64,000 bases of DNA, from the NCBI GenBank assembly GCA_900545335.1, contig UQYP01000005.1:62001-126000 (forward strand), given 5' to 3'. Below the pieces are notes generated by a model. It worked only from the letters and a program-made list of their open reading frames with translations, was not told the DNA's origin and made no database searches. Origin of the DNA: an uncultured Sutterella sp. (GTDB lineage: Bacteria; Pseudomonadota; Gammaproteobacteria; Burkholderiales; Burkholderiaceae_F). Both the position numbers and the translations under genes were made by a program. This document shows positions 43,255 through 52,761 of the stretch, piece by piece; positions within the stretch are counted from its first letter, which is position 1, and the number at the start of each line of letters is the position of its first letter.

Positions 43255-43782
43255 TTACTTTCTGAAAGCCATTTCCTGACGGGTTTTAGCAGACAATTCA
43301 TGCACTTTGAGCGCCCAGAAAGCCATGTGATCGAGCACTTCTTCGGGGTATGTCCAGGAAAATTCCCCGTTATCACCCATATAGTGGTGCATGATGGCGT
43401 CCATAGCCTTGACGCGATCTTCGCCTTTTAAGCGTTCGATGACACCGCGCCCCACAACAGAAAAATAATTTTGTCCGGAGCGGCAGGCAGGATTGTCTTC
43501 AATAATCGTTGCAGCGGGTTCAGCCACACAAAAACTCACATGCGGATTTTTTTCATAAAGCTCAACTTTATGGCCTTCTGCTGCACCGTGAAAATAAAAA
43601 ATCAGTCCGTCGTCATTGACTTCATAGCCGTAGCTTAACGGAACAATATAAGGGAACGGCTCATCGTGAATGGCAAGCGTCACCATCTTGCAGCGATGCA
43701 AAAAGGCCTTAATGATGGTCGGATCATCCACTGCACGATCCTGACGACGCATTTCCGTATGAATAGTCGTTGTAATGCTCAT
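43255..43782 (-). CDS. Nim-like flavin-binding protein (PNPOx-like fold)
   Basis: The 175-aa protein matches the pattern of the Nim/pyridoxamine-oxidase-like family: EMRRQDRAV near the start, FPYIVPLSYGYE, and YFHGAAEGHKVELYEKNPHVSFCV. Nim proteins bind FMN-type cofactors and some give 5-nitroimidazole resistance; most chromosomal relatives have unknown roles. ATG 43782 follows GAGGGG; an ATG 12 nt upstream is less likely. It lies two genes from an NfsB-type nitroreductase, the enzyme type that activates such drugs. Confidence 0.8.
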   Translation of the reverse strand: MSITTTIHTEMRRQDRAVDDPTIIKAFLHRCKMVTLAIHDEPFPYIVPLSYGYEVNDDGLIFYFHGAAEGHKVELYEKNPHVSFCVAEPAATIIEDNPACRSGQNYFSVVGRGVIERLKGEDRVKAMDAIMHHYMGDNGEFSWTYPEEVLDHMAFWALKVHELSAKTRQEMAFRK

Positions 43783-43821
43783 TTTTCCCCTCATTAAACA
43801 ATTGAAATTGATTGGATCAGT

Positions 43822-44499
43822 TTACGCTTTCATGTTGCCGACTGCATTGAGTTTTTCTTCCAGAAATACCTTAGCTCGGTTAATATCAGACATGGTCAGC
43901 ACCGGCAAAAATTCCGTAATATCCTCAATAGGCCAATTCCACCACTGTACTTTTTCCAAAAGCGCAATGATGTCATCGTCAAAACGCTTTTTAACCACTC
44001 GGGCCGGATTGCCGACTGCCACGCAATAGGCCGGAACGTCTTTGGCAACAACAGCATATGCCCCGATAATAGCTCCGTCTCCGATTTTCACACCGGGCAG
44101 AATCTTGGCTTCCCGTCCGATCCAGACATCGTTGCCGATCACGATATCGCCTTTTTGAGGCAGCTCTTCAATGTGCGGTGTTGTCTGCTCGCGCCAGATT
44201 CCACCCATGACATTAAACGGATAGGTACTCAAGCTATTCATTCGGTGATTAGCCGCTCCCATCATGAATTGCACACCTTGAGCAATGGAGCAGAATTTCC
44301 CGATGATGAGCTTATCCGGAAAATATTCCGGATAGTTAAAGAGCACGCAGCGCTTCTCAAACTGCGTCGGATCCTCGGCATCGTCGTAGTAGCTGTAGTC
44401 ACCCACCTCGATATTCGGTGCTTTCACCACATTTTTAATGTAGACCGTTGTTGCGTATTCGTTGGCAAAAATCTGACTGCAATCAGGAATCTGACTCAT
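43822..44499 (-). CDS. Vat/CatB-like xenobiotic O-acetyltransferase
   Basis: The 225-aa protein is a left-handed beta-helix (hexapeptide) acetyltransferase. It closely resembles streptogramin A acetyltransferases in order and wording: VGDYSYYDD, LIIGKFCSIAQGVQFMMG, ANHRMNSLSTYPF (with the catalytic His), GDIVIGNDVWIG, ILPGVKIGDGAIIGA, and VQWWNWPIEDI. Such enzymes acetylate a hydroxyl of virginiamycin-type or chloramphenicol-type drugs using acetyl-CoA, but many chromosomal relatives have other substrates. It lies between the Nim-like gene and uvrB on the same strand. Confidence 0.82.
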   Translation of the reverse strand: MSQIPDCSQIFANEYATTVYIKNVVKAPNIEVGDYSYYDDAEDPTQFEKRCVLFNYPEYFPDKLIIGKFCSIAQGVQFMMGAANHRMNSLSTYPFNVMGGIWREQTTPHIEELPQKGDIVIGNDVWIGREAKILPGVKIGDGAIIGAYAVVAKDVPAYCVAVGNPARVVKKRFDDDIIALLEKVQWWNWPIEDITEFLPVLTMSDINRAKVFLEEKLNAVGNMKA

Positions 44500-44510
44500 A
44501 GTACCTCCAT

Positions 44511-46541
44511 CTATGTCTCTGAGGGATTGGCCGCTCCCAATACTCGGGCCTTGAGCTCCGCCAATTGATCTCGAACGCTTGCTGCTTTTTCAAAATCAAG
44601 ATTTTTCGCGTACTCAAACATCTGCTTTTCAAGCTTTTTAATTTGAGCCGAGAGTTCTTTTTCGGTCATTGAGCCCACATTTTCGGCAATATCTTCGCGG
44701 CTTGCAGCATCCGGCCGATAAACTCCGTCAATAATGTCGCGAACTTCTTTTTTCACGCTCTTGGGCGTAATGCCGTACGCTTCGTTATAGGCTTTTTGTT
44801 TAGCCCGGCGACGTTCAGTTTCTCCGATTGCCCGCTTCATGGAATCGGTCATTTTATCGGCGTACAAAATTGCAGTGCCTGCAACGTTTCTGGCTGCACG
44901 CCCGATCGTTTGAATAAGTGAGCGCTCACTTCTTAAAAAGCCTTCTTTATCGGCATCCAAAATAGCCACAAGAGAGACTTCCGGAATATCAAGACCTTCG
45001 CGCAAAAGGTTAATCCCCACGAGCACATCAAAGACGCCGGCTCGAAGATCGCGAATGATTTCAACACGCTCCACCGTATCAATGTCGGAGTGAAGATAGC
45101 GTACTTTCACGCCATTATCATTTAAAAAGTCCGTGAGGTCTTCTGCCATGCGTTTGGTAAGCGTTGTCACCAAAACGCGCTCGCCTTTTTTCACCCGATC
45201 ATTAATCTCTGACAATACATCATCGACTTGAGTCGCTGCGGGTCTGACAATGACCTCGGGGTCTACGAGGCCCGTGGGACGCACCACCTGCTCGACCACT
45301 TGAGACGAGTGCTCCAATTCATAATCAGCGGGCGTTGCCGAGACAAAAATGCTGCGCCGCATTTTGTGCTCAAACTCATCGAATCTGAGCGGACGGTTAT
45401 CCAGAGCCGAAGGCAGACGAAAGCCGTAGAGCACCAATGTTTCTTTTCTTGAGCGGTCGCCCCGGTACATGCCGCCCAGCTGACCCATCATGACATGAGA
45501 CTCGTCGAAAAACATCAGGCAGTCTGAGGGCAGGTAGTCAATTAAGCAGGGAGGGGCCACTCCGGGCGCAAGCCCCGTTAAGTGTCTGGAATAGTTTTCA
45601 ATACCCTTGCAGAAACCCACCTGATCGAGCATTTCCAAATCAAATAAGGTGCGCTGTTCAAGTCTTTGGGCTTCAACGAGCTTACCCTCATCCAAAAAGA
45701 ATTTTTTACGCTCCCGAAGTTCCTCTTTGATCGTTTCGATTGCACGCAGGATTTCATCTCGAGGCGTCACATAGTGGCTTGCCGGATAAATGACAAAGCG
45801 GGTAACTTTTTGCACCACTTTGCCGGTCAAGGGATCAAAAAGTGCTATGGATTCGAGTTCATCATCAAAAAGCTCAAACCGAACAGCCGTTTCGGCATGT
45901 TCGGCAGGAAAGACGTCAATCGTATCGCCTCTCACACGAAACGTTCCGCGGGCAAAATCCATCTCCGAGCGCTTGTACTGCATGCGCACAAGCTGACTGA
46001 TAAAGTCCGAGCGACTCTTTAAATCCCCCGTGCGCATAATGAGGCGCATCTGCGTGTAGCTTTCAGGCTTACCGATACCGTAAATAGCCGACACCGTCGC
46101 CACAATAATCGTGTCTCTGCGCTCCAAAATACTTTTGGTTGCAGCCAGTCGCATCTGCTCGATGTGCTCATTGATCGCCGAATCTTTTTCAATAAAAAGG
46201 TCTCGGCTCGGCACGTAGGCCTCCGGCTGATAGTAGTCGTAATAAGAGACGAAATACTCCACGGCATTATTGGGGAAAAACTCCCGCATCTCGGAGTAAA
46301 GCTGAGCGGCAAGCGTTTTGTTGGGCGCCATGATCAGTGCCGGTACGCCCTGGCGCGCAATGACGTTGGCCATGGTAAAGGTCTTACCGGAACCGGTTAC
46401 GCCCAAAAGCGTCTGAAAGGCCAAACCGCTCTCCAAGCCTTCATTGAGCTCTTCAATTGCCTGGGGCTGATCGCCTGAAGGCTCATAAGGTGCATGAAGC
46501 TCAAAGGGAGAATGTGGAAAAGTTTTAACGATATCACTCAC
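44511..46541 (-). CDS. uvrB: UvrABC system protein B
   Basis: UvrB verifies damage and loads UvrC in nucleotide excision repair. The 676-aa length is standard. Walker A GVTGSGKT is near residue 47, the beta-hairpin YVSYYDYYQPEAYVPS is near residue 100, DESHV marks the helicase motif II, and QTIGRAARNV marks motif VI. A C-terminal UVR motif (EKQMFEYAKNLDFEKAASVRDQ) contacts UvrC. It ends 11 bp before the acetyltransferase gene. Confidence 0.97.
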   Translation of the reverse strand: MSDIVKTFPHSPFELHAPYEPSGDQPQAIEELNEGLESGLAFQTLLGVTGSGKTFTMANVIARQGVPALIMAPNKTLAAQLYSEMREFFPNNAVEYFVSYYDYYQPEAYVPSRDLFIEKDSAINEHIEQMRLAATKSILERRDTIIVATVSAIYGIGKPESYTQMRLIMRTGDLKSRSDFISQLVRMQYKRSEMDFARGTFRVRGDTIDVFPAEHAETAVRFELFDDELESIALFDPLTGKVVQKVTRFVIYPASHYVTPRDEILRAIETIKEELRERKKFFLDEGKLVEAQRLEQRTLFDLEMLDQVGFCKGIENYSRHLTGLAPGVAPPCLIDYLPSDCLMFFDESHVMMGQLGGMYRGDRSRKETLVLYGFRLPSALDNRPLRFDEFEHKMRRSIFVSATPADYELEHSSQVVEQVVRPTGLVDPEVIVRPAATQVDDVLSEINDRVKKGERVLVTTLTKRMAEDLTDFLNDNGVKVRYLHSDIDTVERVEIIRDLRAGVFDVLVGINLLREGLDIPEVSLVAILDADKEGFLRSERSLIQTIGRAARNVAGTAILYADKMTDSMKRAIGETERRRAKQKAYNEAYGITPKSVKKEVRDIIDGVYRPDAASREDIAENVGSMTEKELSAQIKKLEKQMFEYAKNLDFEKAASVRDQLAELKARVLGAANPSET

Positions 46542-46647
46542 AGAGAATTCTCTTAAATCACAAATCTTGTTTTGACCAGCTAATGATAATGCTGAAAAAT
46601 GAAAATTCCCGTTAAAATCCGTTCAATGTTTATACGGAATTTTTACT

Positions 46648-47214
46648 ATGGCTCAATACCAAGATAATCGAGAAGACGAGTTGGAAGACGAAGAAGGCTG
46701 GGATCGTCCCAGTAAATCACAGATTAAGCGTGAACTGCAGGCGCTTCAGGATTTGGGCAAAGAGATGACAAAATTGGGCGCAGAAACGCTCAATAAGATT
46801 CCCCTGCCCGAAGACGTCCGTGAAGCCATTGACGAATACGCCAAAATGAAGTCTTTCGGCGCCCAAAGACGTCAGCTTCAGCTGATCGGAAAACGCATGA
46901 ACGGGCTTGATCCCGAAAAGGTGCGCACTGCAATTGATATTGCAACGGGTGAAAGTCGAGCAGCGGTTGCGGCGCACCACCGCGCTGAACGCCTGCGCGA
47001 CAAACTCATTGCCGAAGACAGTGCTTTGACAGACTTTATTAAAGAATTCCCTCAAGTGGATGTGCAGGGTCTCAGGCAGCTCATTCGCGCAGCCAGAAAA
47101 GAAGCCCAGACGGGCAAACCGCCTAAGAGCGCCCGTGAACTCTATCGTTTGATTCATCCGATGGTGAGCCCCTCCGTGACATTGGAAAAAGAGACTGAAG
47201 ACGAAACAAACTAG
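46648..47214 (+). CDS. darP: Ribosome biogenesis factor DarP (YjgA, DUF615)
   Basis: The 188-aa highly charged protein matches YjgA: an acidic N-terminus, then KSQIKRELQALQDLGKEM, LPEDVREAIDEY, and RRQLQLIGKRM, ending with SARELYRLIHPMV. In E. coli it promotes late 50S assembly around the peptidyl transferase centre. It is divergent from uvrB and followed directly by a dehydrogenase gene. Confidence 0.92.
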   Translation: MAQYQDNREDELEDEEGWDRPSKSQIKRELQALQDLGKEMTKLGAETLNKIPLPEDVREAIDEYAKMKSFGAQRRQLQLIGKRMNGLDPEKVRTAIDIATGESRAAVAAHHRAERLRDKLIAEDSALTDFIKEFPQVDVQGLRQLIRAARKEAQTGKPPKSARELYRLIHPMVSPSVTLEKETEDETN

Positions 47215-47224
47215 GATGTCAATT

Positions 47225-48151
47225 ATGCGTATTGTGAGTTTTTTCCCGAAACCCTTACCTCAAAGCATCGCAGAGGGTCTTAAAGAGACGGCCCAAATTG
47301 TCTACTGGTCCGATCTCAGTGATGAGCAGCGCAAAGACTTATCCGACGTGGAAATTGTGATCAGCAATCCTCCTGTGAAAATGGATAAGGCGCTTTTATC
47401 CTTTTTCCCCAATCTTAAAATGATTGCCAGTTTGGGCGTGGGTTTCGATAAGTTTGATCTTGAGGAAATGAAGCGCCGCGGCATTGTGCTCACAAACGCC
47501 CCATCGGCTACAAGCGACGATGTTGCAGACTTTGCCTGGGCGCTTTTAACGGCGCTGTCCCGCCGGACGGCTCAGGCCTGGGCTCACGCACGAAAAACCC
47601 ATCGCACATTTTCAGGTTTTCCGCTCACCGACCGCATAAGCGGCAAACGCCTCGGCGTGGCCGGGCTCGGCCACATCGGCCGCGAAATTGCCCGCCGGGC
47701 CGAAGGCTTTAAGATGCAGATCGGCTACACGAATTTGAGTCCCTGCAATGTTTCTTATCAGCGTTTTGATACTCTCAAGGAGCTTGCGGCCTGGTGTGAC
47801 TATTTAGTCTTAGCAATGCCGGGAGGCGCTGCCACATACCATATCGCCAACGAAGAAATTTTTGAAGCGCTAGGCCCAAAAGGCTATCTGATCAATATCG
47901 GACGAGGTGAACTCATTGATACAGAAGCACTGATTCGTGCGCTTGAAAATAAAAAAATTGCGGGCGCTGCAATCGATGTCTTTGAAGGTGAGCCCGCCAT
48001 TGATGAAAGACTCACCGGGTTTGAGAATCTGCTGATTACTCCGCACATTGCAAGCGGTACCTTTGAAGCCCGAGAAAGCGCGGGAGCGCAGGCACTAGAG
48101 AATATCCGGGCGTTTCTTGCCACAGGCGACGCTCCCAATCGGGTGGTTTAA
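47225..48151 (+). CDS. D-isomer-specific 2-hydroxyacid dehydrogenase
   Basis: The 308-aa NAD(P)-dependent enzyme has LGVGFDKFDL, the dinucleotide loop GLGHIGREIARR near residue 148, the catalytic arginine in INIGRGELIDTEAL, glutamate in DVFEGEP, and histidine in LITPHIASGT. Members reduce hydroxypyruvate, glyoxylate or other 2-keto acids. ATG 47225 is used because TAGGA precedes it at good spacing; ATG 47216 lies only 1 nt after the darP stop. It is probably cotranscribed with darP. Confidence 0.9.
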   Translation: MRIVSFFPKPLPQSIAEGLKETAQIVYWSDLSDEQRKDLSDVEIVISNPPVKMDKALLSFFPNLKMIASLGVGFDKFDLEEMKRRGIVLTNAPSATSDDVADFAWALLTALSRRTAQAWAHARKTHRTFSGFPLTDRISGKRLGVAGLGHIGREIARRAEGFKMQIGYTNLSPCNVSYQRFDTLKELAAWCDYLVLAMPGGAATYHIANEEIFEALGPKGYLINIGRGELIDTEALIRALENKKIAGAAIDVFEGEPAIDERLTGFENLLITPHIASGTFEARESAGAQALENIRAFLATGDAPNRVV

Positions 48152-48180
48152 TCCTATCTTCACCGCTAAAGGCGCAGACT

Positions 48181-48849
48181 TTAAGCCGTCTGTGCCTTTT
48201 CTTTGGCGATGTCTTCTCTTCTGGCCTCAAGGCCTGCCATCACCTGTCTGATAACCAATTCCTTCATCTGTTCGGGATGAGACTCGTAGCCCGGAATAAT
48301 AATGTTTCTTAATTCCGGAGCAATCAGCATATGAATCAGGACTGCTGACATTGCAGTCATAAAAGCTGCCCCTACGCGGGGATCTTTATAGTCTTCTATA
48401 CCCAGGAACTCAGCAAAAAACTGCTGCAGAGCCTTAATACGCAATACACCGATATTGCGGGCCATTGAAAGAAGATTTTCAGAAGGTGTTGCGGTCACTT
48501 CCCTTGCCCAAACACGCATGGGCCAGCCTCTTTTATCATCAATTGTCTTTAAGTGATGGTAGAAAAAATACCGCAATGCAGCCTCTGCCGTTTCGTACTG
48601 CACCATTTCAATTTCAAGCTCCTGGCTGAAGATCGTATCCGGGATTTTTAAAAGGACCGACTTGTAGAGCTCGTCGCGCCCGCCGAACCAGTAGTTGACG
48701 CTTGCGCAGTTCACACCAGCCATATCGCAGACGTCTTTGGCCGTCACATTGGACCAGCCGCGTTCTGCAGCCAGGGTTCCTGCCGCCTCAATGAGCGCTT
48801 CGCGGGTTTTCTCACCGTCACCTCTTACTCTTGCAGATTCTTTTCTCAT
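48181..48849 (-). CDS. TetR-family regulator (CecR-like) of the export operon
   Basis: The 222-aa protein has an N-terminal TetR helix-turn-helix (TREALIEAAGTLAAERGW, then VTAKDVCDMAGVNCASVNYWFGGRDELY) and a longer C-terminal ligand domain like that of CecR (YbiH). It is the last gene of the export operon and overlaps the permease gene by 4 nt (ATGA). In E. coli cecR precedes ybhGFSR; here it comes last. It likely represses the operon through the AATTTAAATT repeats near 53759-53786. Confidence 0.85.
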   Translation of the reverse strand: MRKESARVRGDGEKTREALIEAAGTLAAERGWSNVTAKDVCDMAGVNCASVNYWFGGRDELYKSVLLKIPDTIFSQELEIEMVQYETAEAALRYFFYHHLKTIDDKRGWPMRVWAREVTATPSENLLSMARNIGVLRIKALQQFFAEFLGIEDYKDPRVGAAFMTAMSAVLIHMLIAPELRNIIIPGYESHPEQMKELVIRQVMAGLEARREDIAKEKAQTA

Positions 48850-49943
48850 AGTCGTTTCTTAAAAAAGTAATATGCCGCAGGCAGCGTCAGTAACGCCATC
48901 GCCATTACGGGCCACAGCCCCGGCAACACGGTCCACAAAGAGGCTCCGGCCAGATATATGCGCCTGACCGCTGAAAGCGTAAACCTCAACGGATCCGCAT
49001 AAGTGAGGATCTGAAGCCATTGAGGCATATTTTCAACGGGTGCAAATAGACCTGACAAAAGCACCATCGGAACCAAAAACACAAAAACAATCAGTAACCC
49101 CTGCTGCATGGTCTGGCTGTAGGCCGAAACAGTCAGTCCCAAACCGACCACCGAGAGGATAAAAATGAGGAGCACAAAATACAGGGCAAACACATTGCCA
49201 CCCATCGGAATCTCAAACCAATAAAGATCCACGAGGAAAATGAGCGTACTTTGGAAAAAGCCGATGAGAATCGGAGCCACGGACTTTGCCGCCAAAAGTT
49301 CCAGGGTTGTGTAAGGAGAAACCAAAAGCTGCTCAAAGGTCCCCTGTTCTCTTTCCCGGGCAACGGAGAGCGCAGAAAGAACTACCACCTGCAGCATGGA
49401 TAGCATCACGATGAGCCCGGGCATGATAAACCACTGCGTAATCACGTTGGGATTAAAAAGAAATCGCATTTTCACGGGCTCTTCAAGCCCCGTGATCGAA
49501 GCGTTCATCGTCTGAGCAATTTGACTCAGGTAGCCGGCAGCAAGCTGTGCGGTGGTGGAATTTCGCCCGTCGATCACCACCTGAATCTGAGCGCTTTTCC
49601 CCTCTTTGAGGTGCCGTGCAAAATGCGGTTCAATCACCACTGTTAAAAGCGCTTCGCCTTCATCCATAACCGATCGGATTTGAGAGACACTTTGAACGGT
49701 AGCGATGCGCTCAAAGATTTTATTGTTGTCAATTGCTCGAACAAACTGTGCTGACTCGGCCGATCCTGACAAATCGCAAAGCGCATAGGGCACATAATTT
49801 AAGTTAAAGCTTGCGATATAACCGAAAAGGAGAATGTAGAGCAGAAGCGGCCCCACCAAAATCATGCGACTTGTCTTTTCTTTTAGTGTGGCAAGAAGCT
49901 CCTTGCGCACGAGTGCTTTAAACCGAATCATGCGCTTGGTCAT
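48846..49943 (-). CDS. ABC-2 type permease, YbhR-like
   Basis: The 365-aa protein has one N-terminal helix, a large periplasmic domain (about 50-170), then five helices with the ABC-2 signature REREQGTFEQLLVSP. It forms the channel with its partner permease and the double ATPase. ATG 49943 overlaps the stop of the upstream permease (ATGA), with GAGGGTGAG before it, so the longer start at 49964 is not used. Substrates of the YbhFSR group are reported to include drugs and cations; not determined here. Confidence 0.86.
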   Translation of the reverse strand: MTKRMIRFKALVRKELLATLKEKTSRMILVGPLLLYILLFGYIASFNLNYVPYALCDLSGSAESAQFVRAIDNNKIFERIATVQSVSQIRSVMDEGEALLTVVIEPHFARHLKEGKSAQIQVVIDGRNSTTAQLAAGYLSQIAQTMNASITGLEEPVKMRFLFNPNVITQWFIMPGLIVMLSMLQVVVLSALSVAREREQGTFEQLLVSPYTTLELLAAKSVAPILIGFFQSTLIFLVDLYWFEIPMGGNVFALYFVLLIFILSVVGLGLTVSAYSQTMQQGLLIVFVFLVPMVLLSGLFAPVENMPQWLQILTYADPLRFTLSAVRRIYLAGASLWTVLPGLWPVMAMALLTLPAAYYFFKKRL

Positions 49944-51034
49944 TTTCTCACCCTCTTTTCGCATAAGTGCCGTGCAATCATTAAAAGAACAACCGCAAAG
50001 CCCGTCAACACCAAAAGATTTTTCACAACAAGCGCATGCATGCCGCCGGTAAGAAAACCTACTTTCAGGAGATCAAGAAAATAGACGGGAGGCATCGCAT
50101 ATGCAATCACGTTAGCCCATTGGGGGGCGCTTCTTAAATCAAAAATAAAGCCCGATAAAATCACGGCCGGCAAAAAACTTGCTAAAAGCGCGATTTGAGA
50201 GGATAAAAACTGAGAACGGGTTGCTCCCGATATCACCAAACCGATGCAAAGACTCACCAAAAGGTAAAGCGCAGAGGACAGTGTGATAAGTCCCAAACCG
50301 CCGCGTATGGGAATGTGATAGACCCACACGGCCGCAATCATGCAAAGCATCCAACCGAAAGCCCCCAAAACAAAGTAAGGAATAATTTTGGATAAAAGCA
50401 GCGCCCAGGGAGAAATCGGTGTGGCTAAAAGCGCCTCCATCGTTCCCCGCTCCCACTCTCTGGCAATCACAAGCCCCGTTAACATCGTGCCGATCATCGT
50501 CAAAATGATCACAATAAGCCCCGGCACCAAATACCAGCGGCTCTCTGCAGACTCGTTAAACCAAATGCGGGGAATCACCGTTATCCCTTTTGACTGAGTC
50601 TGAAGAGAGCCCGCGCCTTGTATGGTCGCGAGAACGGCGTTAGCCACCATCGTCGCCCGAGGCGCATCAATTCCGTCAACCAGCAGCTGCACTTCGCCTG
50701 CATCAGGGCGCTTTTCAAAAACAATCACAGCTTCGGCCTCAAAGCGGTTAAGCGCATTGAAAGCCTCTTTTCTCGTGGGGAAAACATTGACGATAAAAGA
50801 GTCGTTATTAGTCAATGCCTGTGTGTAAAGCGTAGCTTGAGCGCTCGTCTGATCCGCTGCTACAGCCAGACGGATGTCTTTAACATCAAATGAAATACCG
50901 TAGCCGAATAAAATCAAAAGGATGAGCGGCAGGACAACCCCCACCAAAATAGAGCTTTTATCGCGAATGATCTGCCGGCTCTCCTTTAAGCTCAGAGCAC
51001 AGACATGACGCCAAAAATCTGCCGTATGCATCAT
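49940..51034 (-). CDS. ABC-2 type permease, YbhS-like
   Basis: The 364-aa protein has the same plan as its neighbour: an N-terminal helix (SILVGVVLPLILLILFGYGIS), a periplasmic domain, and a C-terminal block of helices with AREWERGTMEALLATPISPW. The tandem arrangement implies a heterodimer. It overlaps the ATPase gene (ATGA) and the next permease gene (ATGA), consistent with one polycistronic message. Confidence 0.86.
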   Translation of the reverse strand: MMHTADFWRHVCALSLKESRQIIRDKSSILVGVVLPLILLILFGYGISFDVKDIRLAVAADQTSAQATLYTQALTNNDSFIVNVFPTRKEAFNALNRFEAEAVIVFEKRPDAGEVQLLVDGIDAPRATMVANAVLATIQGAGSLQTQSKGITVIPRIWFNESAESRWYLVPGLIVIILTMIGTMLTGLVIAREWERGTMEALLATPISPWALLLSKIIPYFVLGAFGWMLCMIAAVWVYHIPIRGGLGLITLSSALYLLVSLCIGLVISGATRSQFLSSQIALLASFLPAVILSGFIFDLRSAPQWANVIAYAMPPVYFLDLLKVGFLTGGMHALVVKNLLVLTGFAVVLLMIARHLCEKRVRK

Positions 51035-52758
51035 GACTGCCCCCTTTCTTCACGGAACGTCTTCACGATTTCAATGAAAGCCTCATCCATCGTGCCGCAT
51101 TCTCCCCGCACCTCTTCCGGTGACCCCATAATCAAGGGAAGCCCCGCATCCTGAATCAGAAGCCTGTCGCAATAAAGCGCCTCTTCCATAAAGTGCGTTG
51201 TTACGATCACGGTGGTTCCCATGTGACTTAATGCAGTAATCCATCGCCAGAACTGTCTGCGGGTTAAAACATCGGCACCGCTCGTGGGTTCATCCAAAAA
51301 TAAAAGTTTGGGTTTGTGTATGAGAGCAACGGCCATCGCCAGGCGCTGTTTGATCCCGCCGGGTAAATTTTTTGCCTGAATATTTCGGAAACCGTCAAGC
51401 TCAAATTCATTCATCAAAAAGGCAACTCTTTGATCTTTTTCTCTGCCCGTAAGCCCATAGGCACTGGCAAAGAAATCAAAATTTTCGCTGACACTCAAGT
51501 CTCCGTAGAGAGCAAACTTCTGAGACATGTAACCCAATTGGCTGCGGGCTGCATCGCTTGAGTGAAGGACATTGACGCCGGCTACTTCCAGTTCTCCTGA
51601 CGTCACTTTCAAAAGACCGCAGAGCATTTTAAAAGTCGTCGTTTTACCGGCACCGTTAGGCCCCAAAAGTCCGAAAATTTCTCCGCTTTTAACCTCAAAC
51701 GAAGTGCGGTCAACAGCAGTAAATGATCCGAACCGCCTCACTAAATCCTTAGCAACAACTATGGGTTTTTCTTCCCTCGATTGTTGGGGAGAAAAGTTCT
51801 CCCCGATCACCGTATAGGAATGCAGAGCAGAAGTTTTGGCCCGATTGATGAGATAGCCCTCTTCCAAGCCGCTTGCGGTCGGCTGCAGGGAAATTCCGTA
51901 TTTTTGTTCCAATAAATCTTTATCGGCCTCATTTTTAATCAGTACCCGTACGGAACCGGCTCTGGGAACGGCATCTAAAACCAAATCCGTATCGTCAAGC
52001 AGCCGCGCCTGTACATCCCGAACCCTTTGATCCTTTGCAGTCCTGACAATGAAACTTAAACCTTCGGCAAGCGAAGCGATTTTACCCGGCGTATCGTGCA
52101 AAACGACTTCCCCGTTTTCCACAATCAGCACATCATCACAAAGAGAAGCCTCATCCATGTAGGTCGTTGCAACGACGACTGTCATTGCTCGCGACTGAAC
52201 ATTTTTTCTCAGAATCGACCAAAGTTCGCGTCTTGATAACGGATCCACCCCAACACTGGGTTCATCCAAAAACAAAATCTTCGGACGATTTAAAAGCGCA
52301 CAGGCCAGTCCCAGCTTTTGCTTCATTCCCCCGGAAAGCTTCCCGGCAGCTCTTGAAGTGAAATCCGTAAGACCCGTCATGGATAAGAGCTCGGCAAATC
52401 GGCTTTTTCGCTCCGCTTCATTTAAGCCGAACAAATCGGCATAGAGCTTCAAATTTTCCTCTACGCTTAAATCGGTATAAAGACCGAATTGTTGGGGCAT
52501 ATATCCGCAAAAGCCCTGCAATTCGGAAAGATCCTCTGAATAAAGCTCGCGGCCGAAGAGCTTAACGGATCCTTTTTGGGGTTTAAGAAGACCTGCCATC
52601 ACCCGCATCAAGGTTGTCTTTCCCGCGCCGTCTGCTCCCACCAGTGCAATCAAATGCCCTTCTTTAAAGTCTGCACTCACAGACTTTAAAATCGCATCGT
52701 CTGCGCCCTTTTCAAAGCGCGAAACCGACTGCAAAGTGATCGCAAAAGACTCAGCCAT
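51031..52758 (-). CDS. Double ABC ATPase, YbhF-like
   Basis: The 575-aa protein has two nucleotide-binding domains. Domain 1 has Walker A VGADGAGKTT, signature LSGGMKQKL and Walker B ILFLDEPSVGVDP. Domain 2 has Walker A LGPNGAGKTT, signature LPGGIKQRL (Pro in place of Ser) and Walker B LLFLDEPTSGAD. It energises export by the two permeases downstream. The altered second signature suggests the two sites are not equal. The adaptor gene ends 3 bp before it. Confidence 0.92.
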   Translation of the reverse strand: MAESFAITLQSVSRFEKGADDAILKSVSADFKEGHLIALVGADGAGKTTLMRVMAGLLKPQKGSVKLFGRELYSEDLSELQGFCGYMPQQFGLYTDLSVEENLKLYADLFGLNEAERKSRFAELLSMTGLTDFTSRAAGKLSGGMKQKLGLACALLNRPKILFLDEPSVGVDPLSRRELWSILRKNVQSRAMTVVVATTYMDEASLCDDVLIVENGEVVLHDTPGKIASLAEGLSFIVRTAKDQRVRDVQARLLDDTDLVLDAVPRAGSVRVLIKNEADKDLLEQKYGISLQPTASGLEEGYLINRAKTSALHSYTVIGENFSPQQSREEKPIVVAKDLVRRFGSFTAVDRTSFEVKSGEIFGLLGPNGAGKTTTFKMLCGLLKVTSGELEVAGVNVLHSSDAARSQLGYMSQKFALYGDLSVSENFDFFASAYGLTGREKDQRVAFLMNEFELDGFRNIQAKNLPGGIKQRLAMAVALIHKPKLLFLDEPTSGADVLTRRQFWRWITALSHMGTTVIVTTHFMEEALYCDRLLIQDAGLPLIMGSPEEVRGECGTMDEAFIEIVKTFREERGQS

Positions 52759-52761
52759 GAT

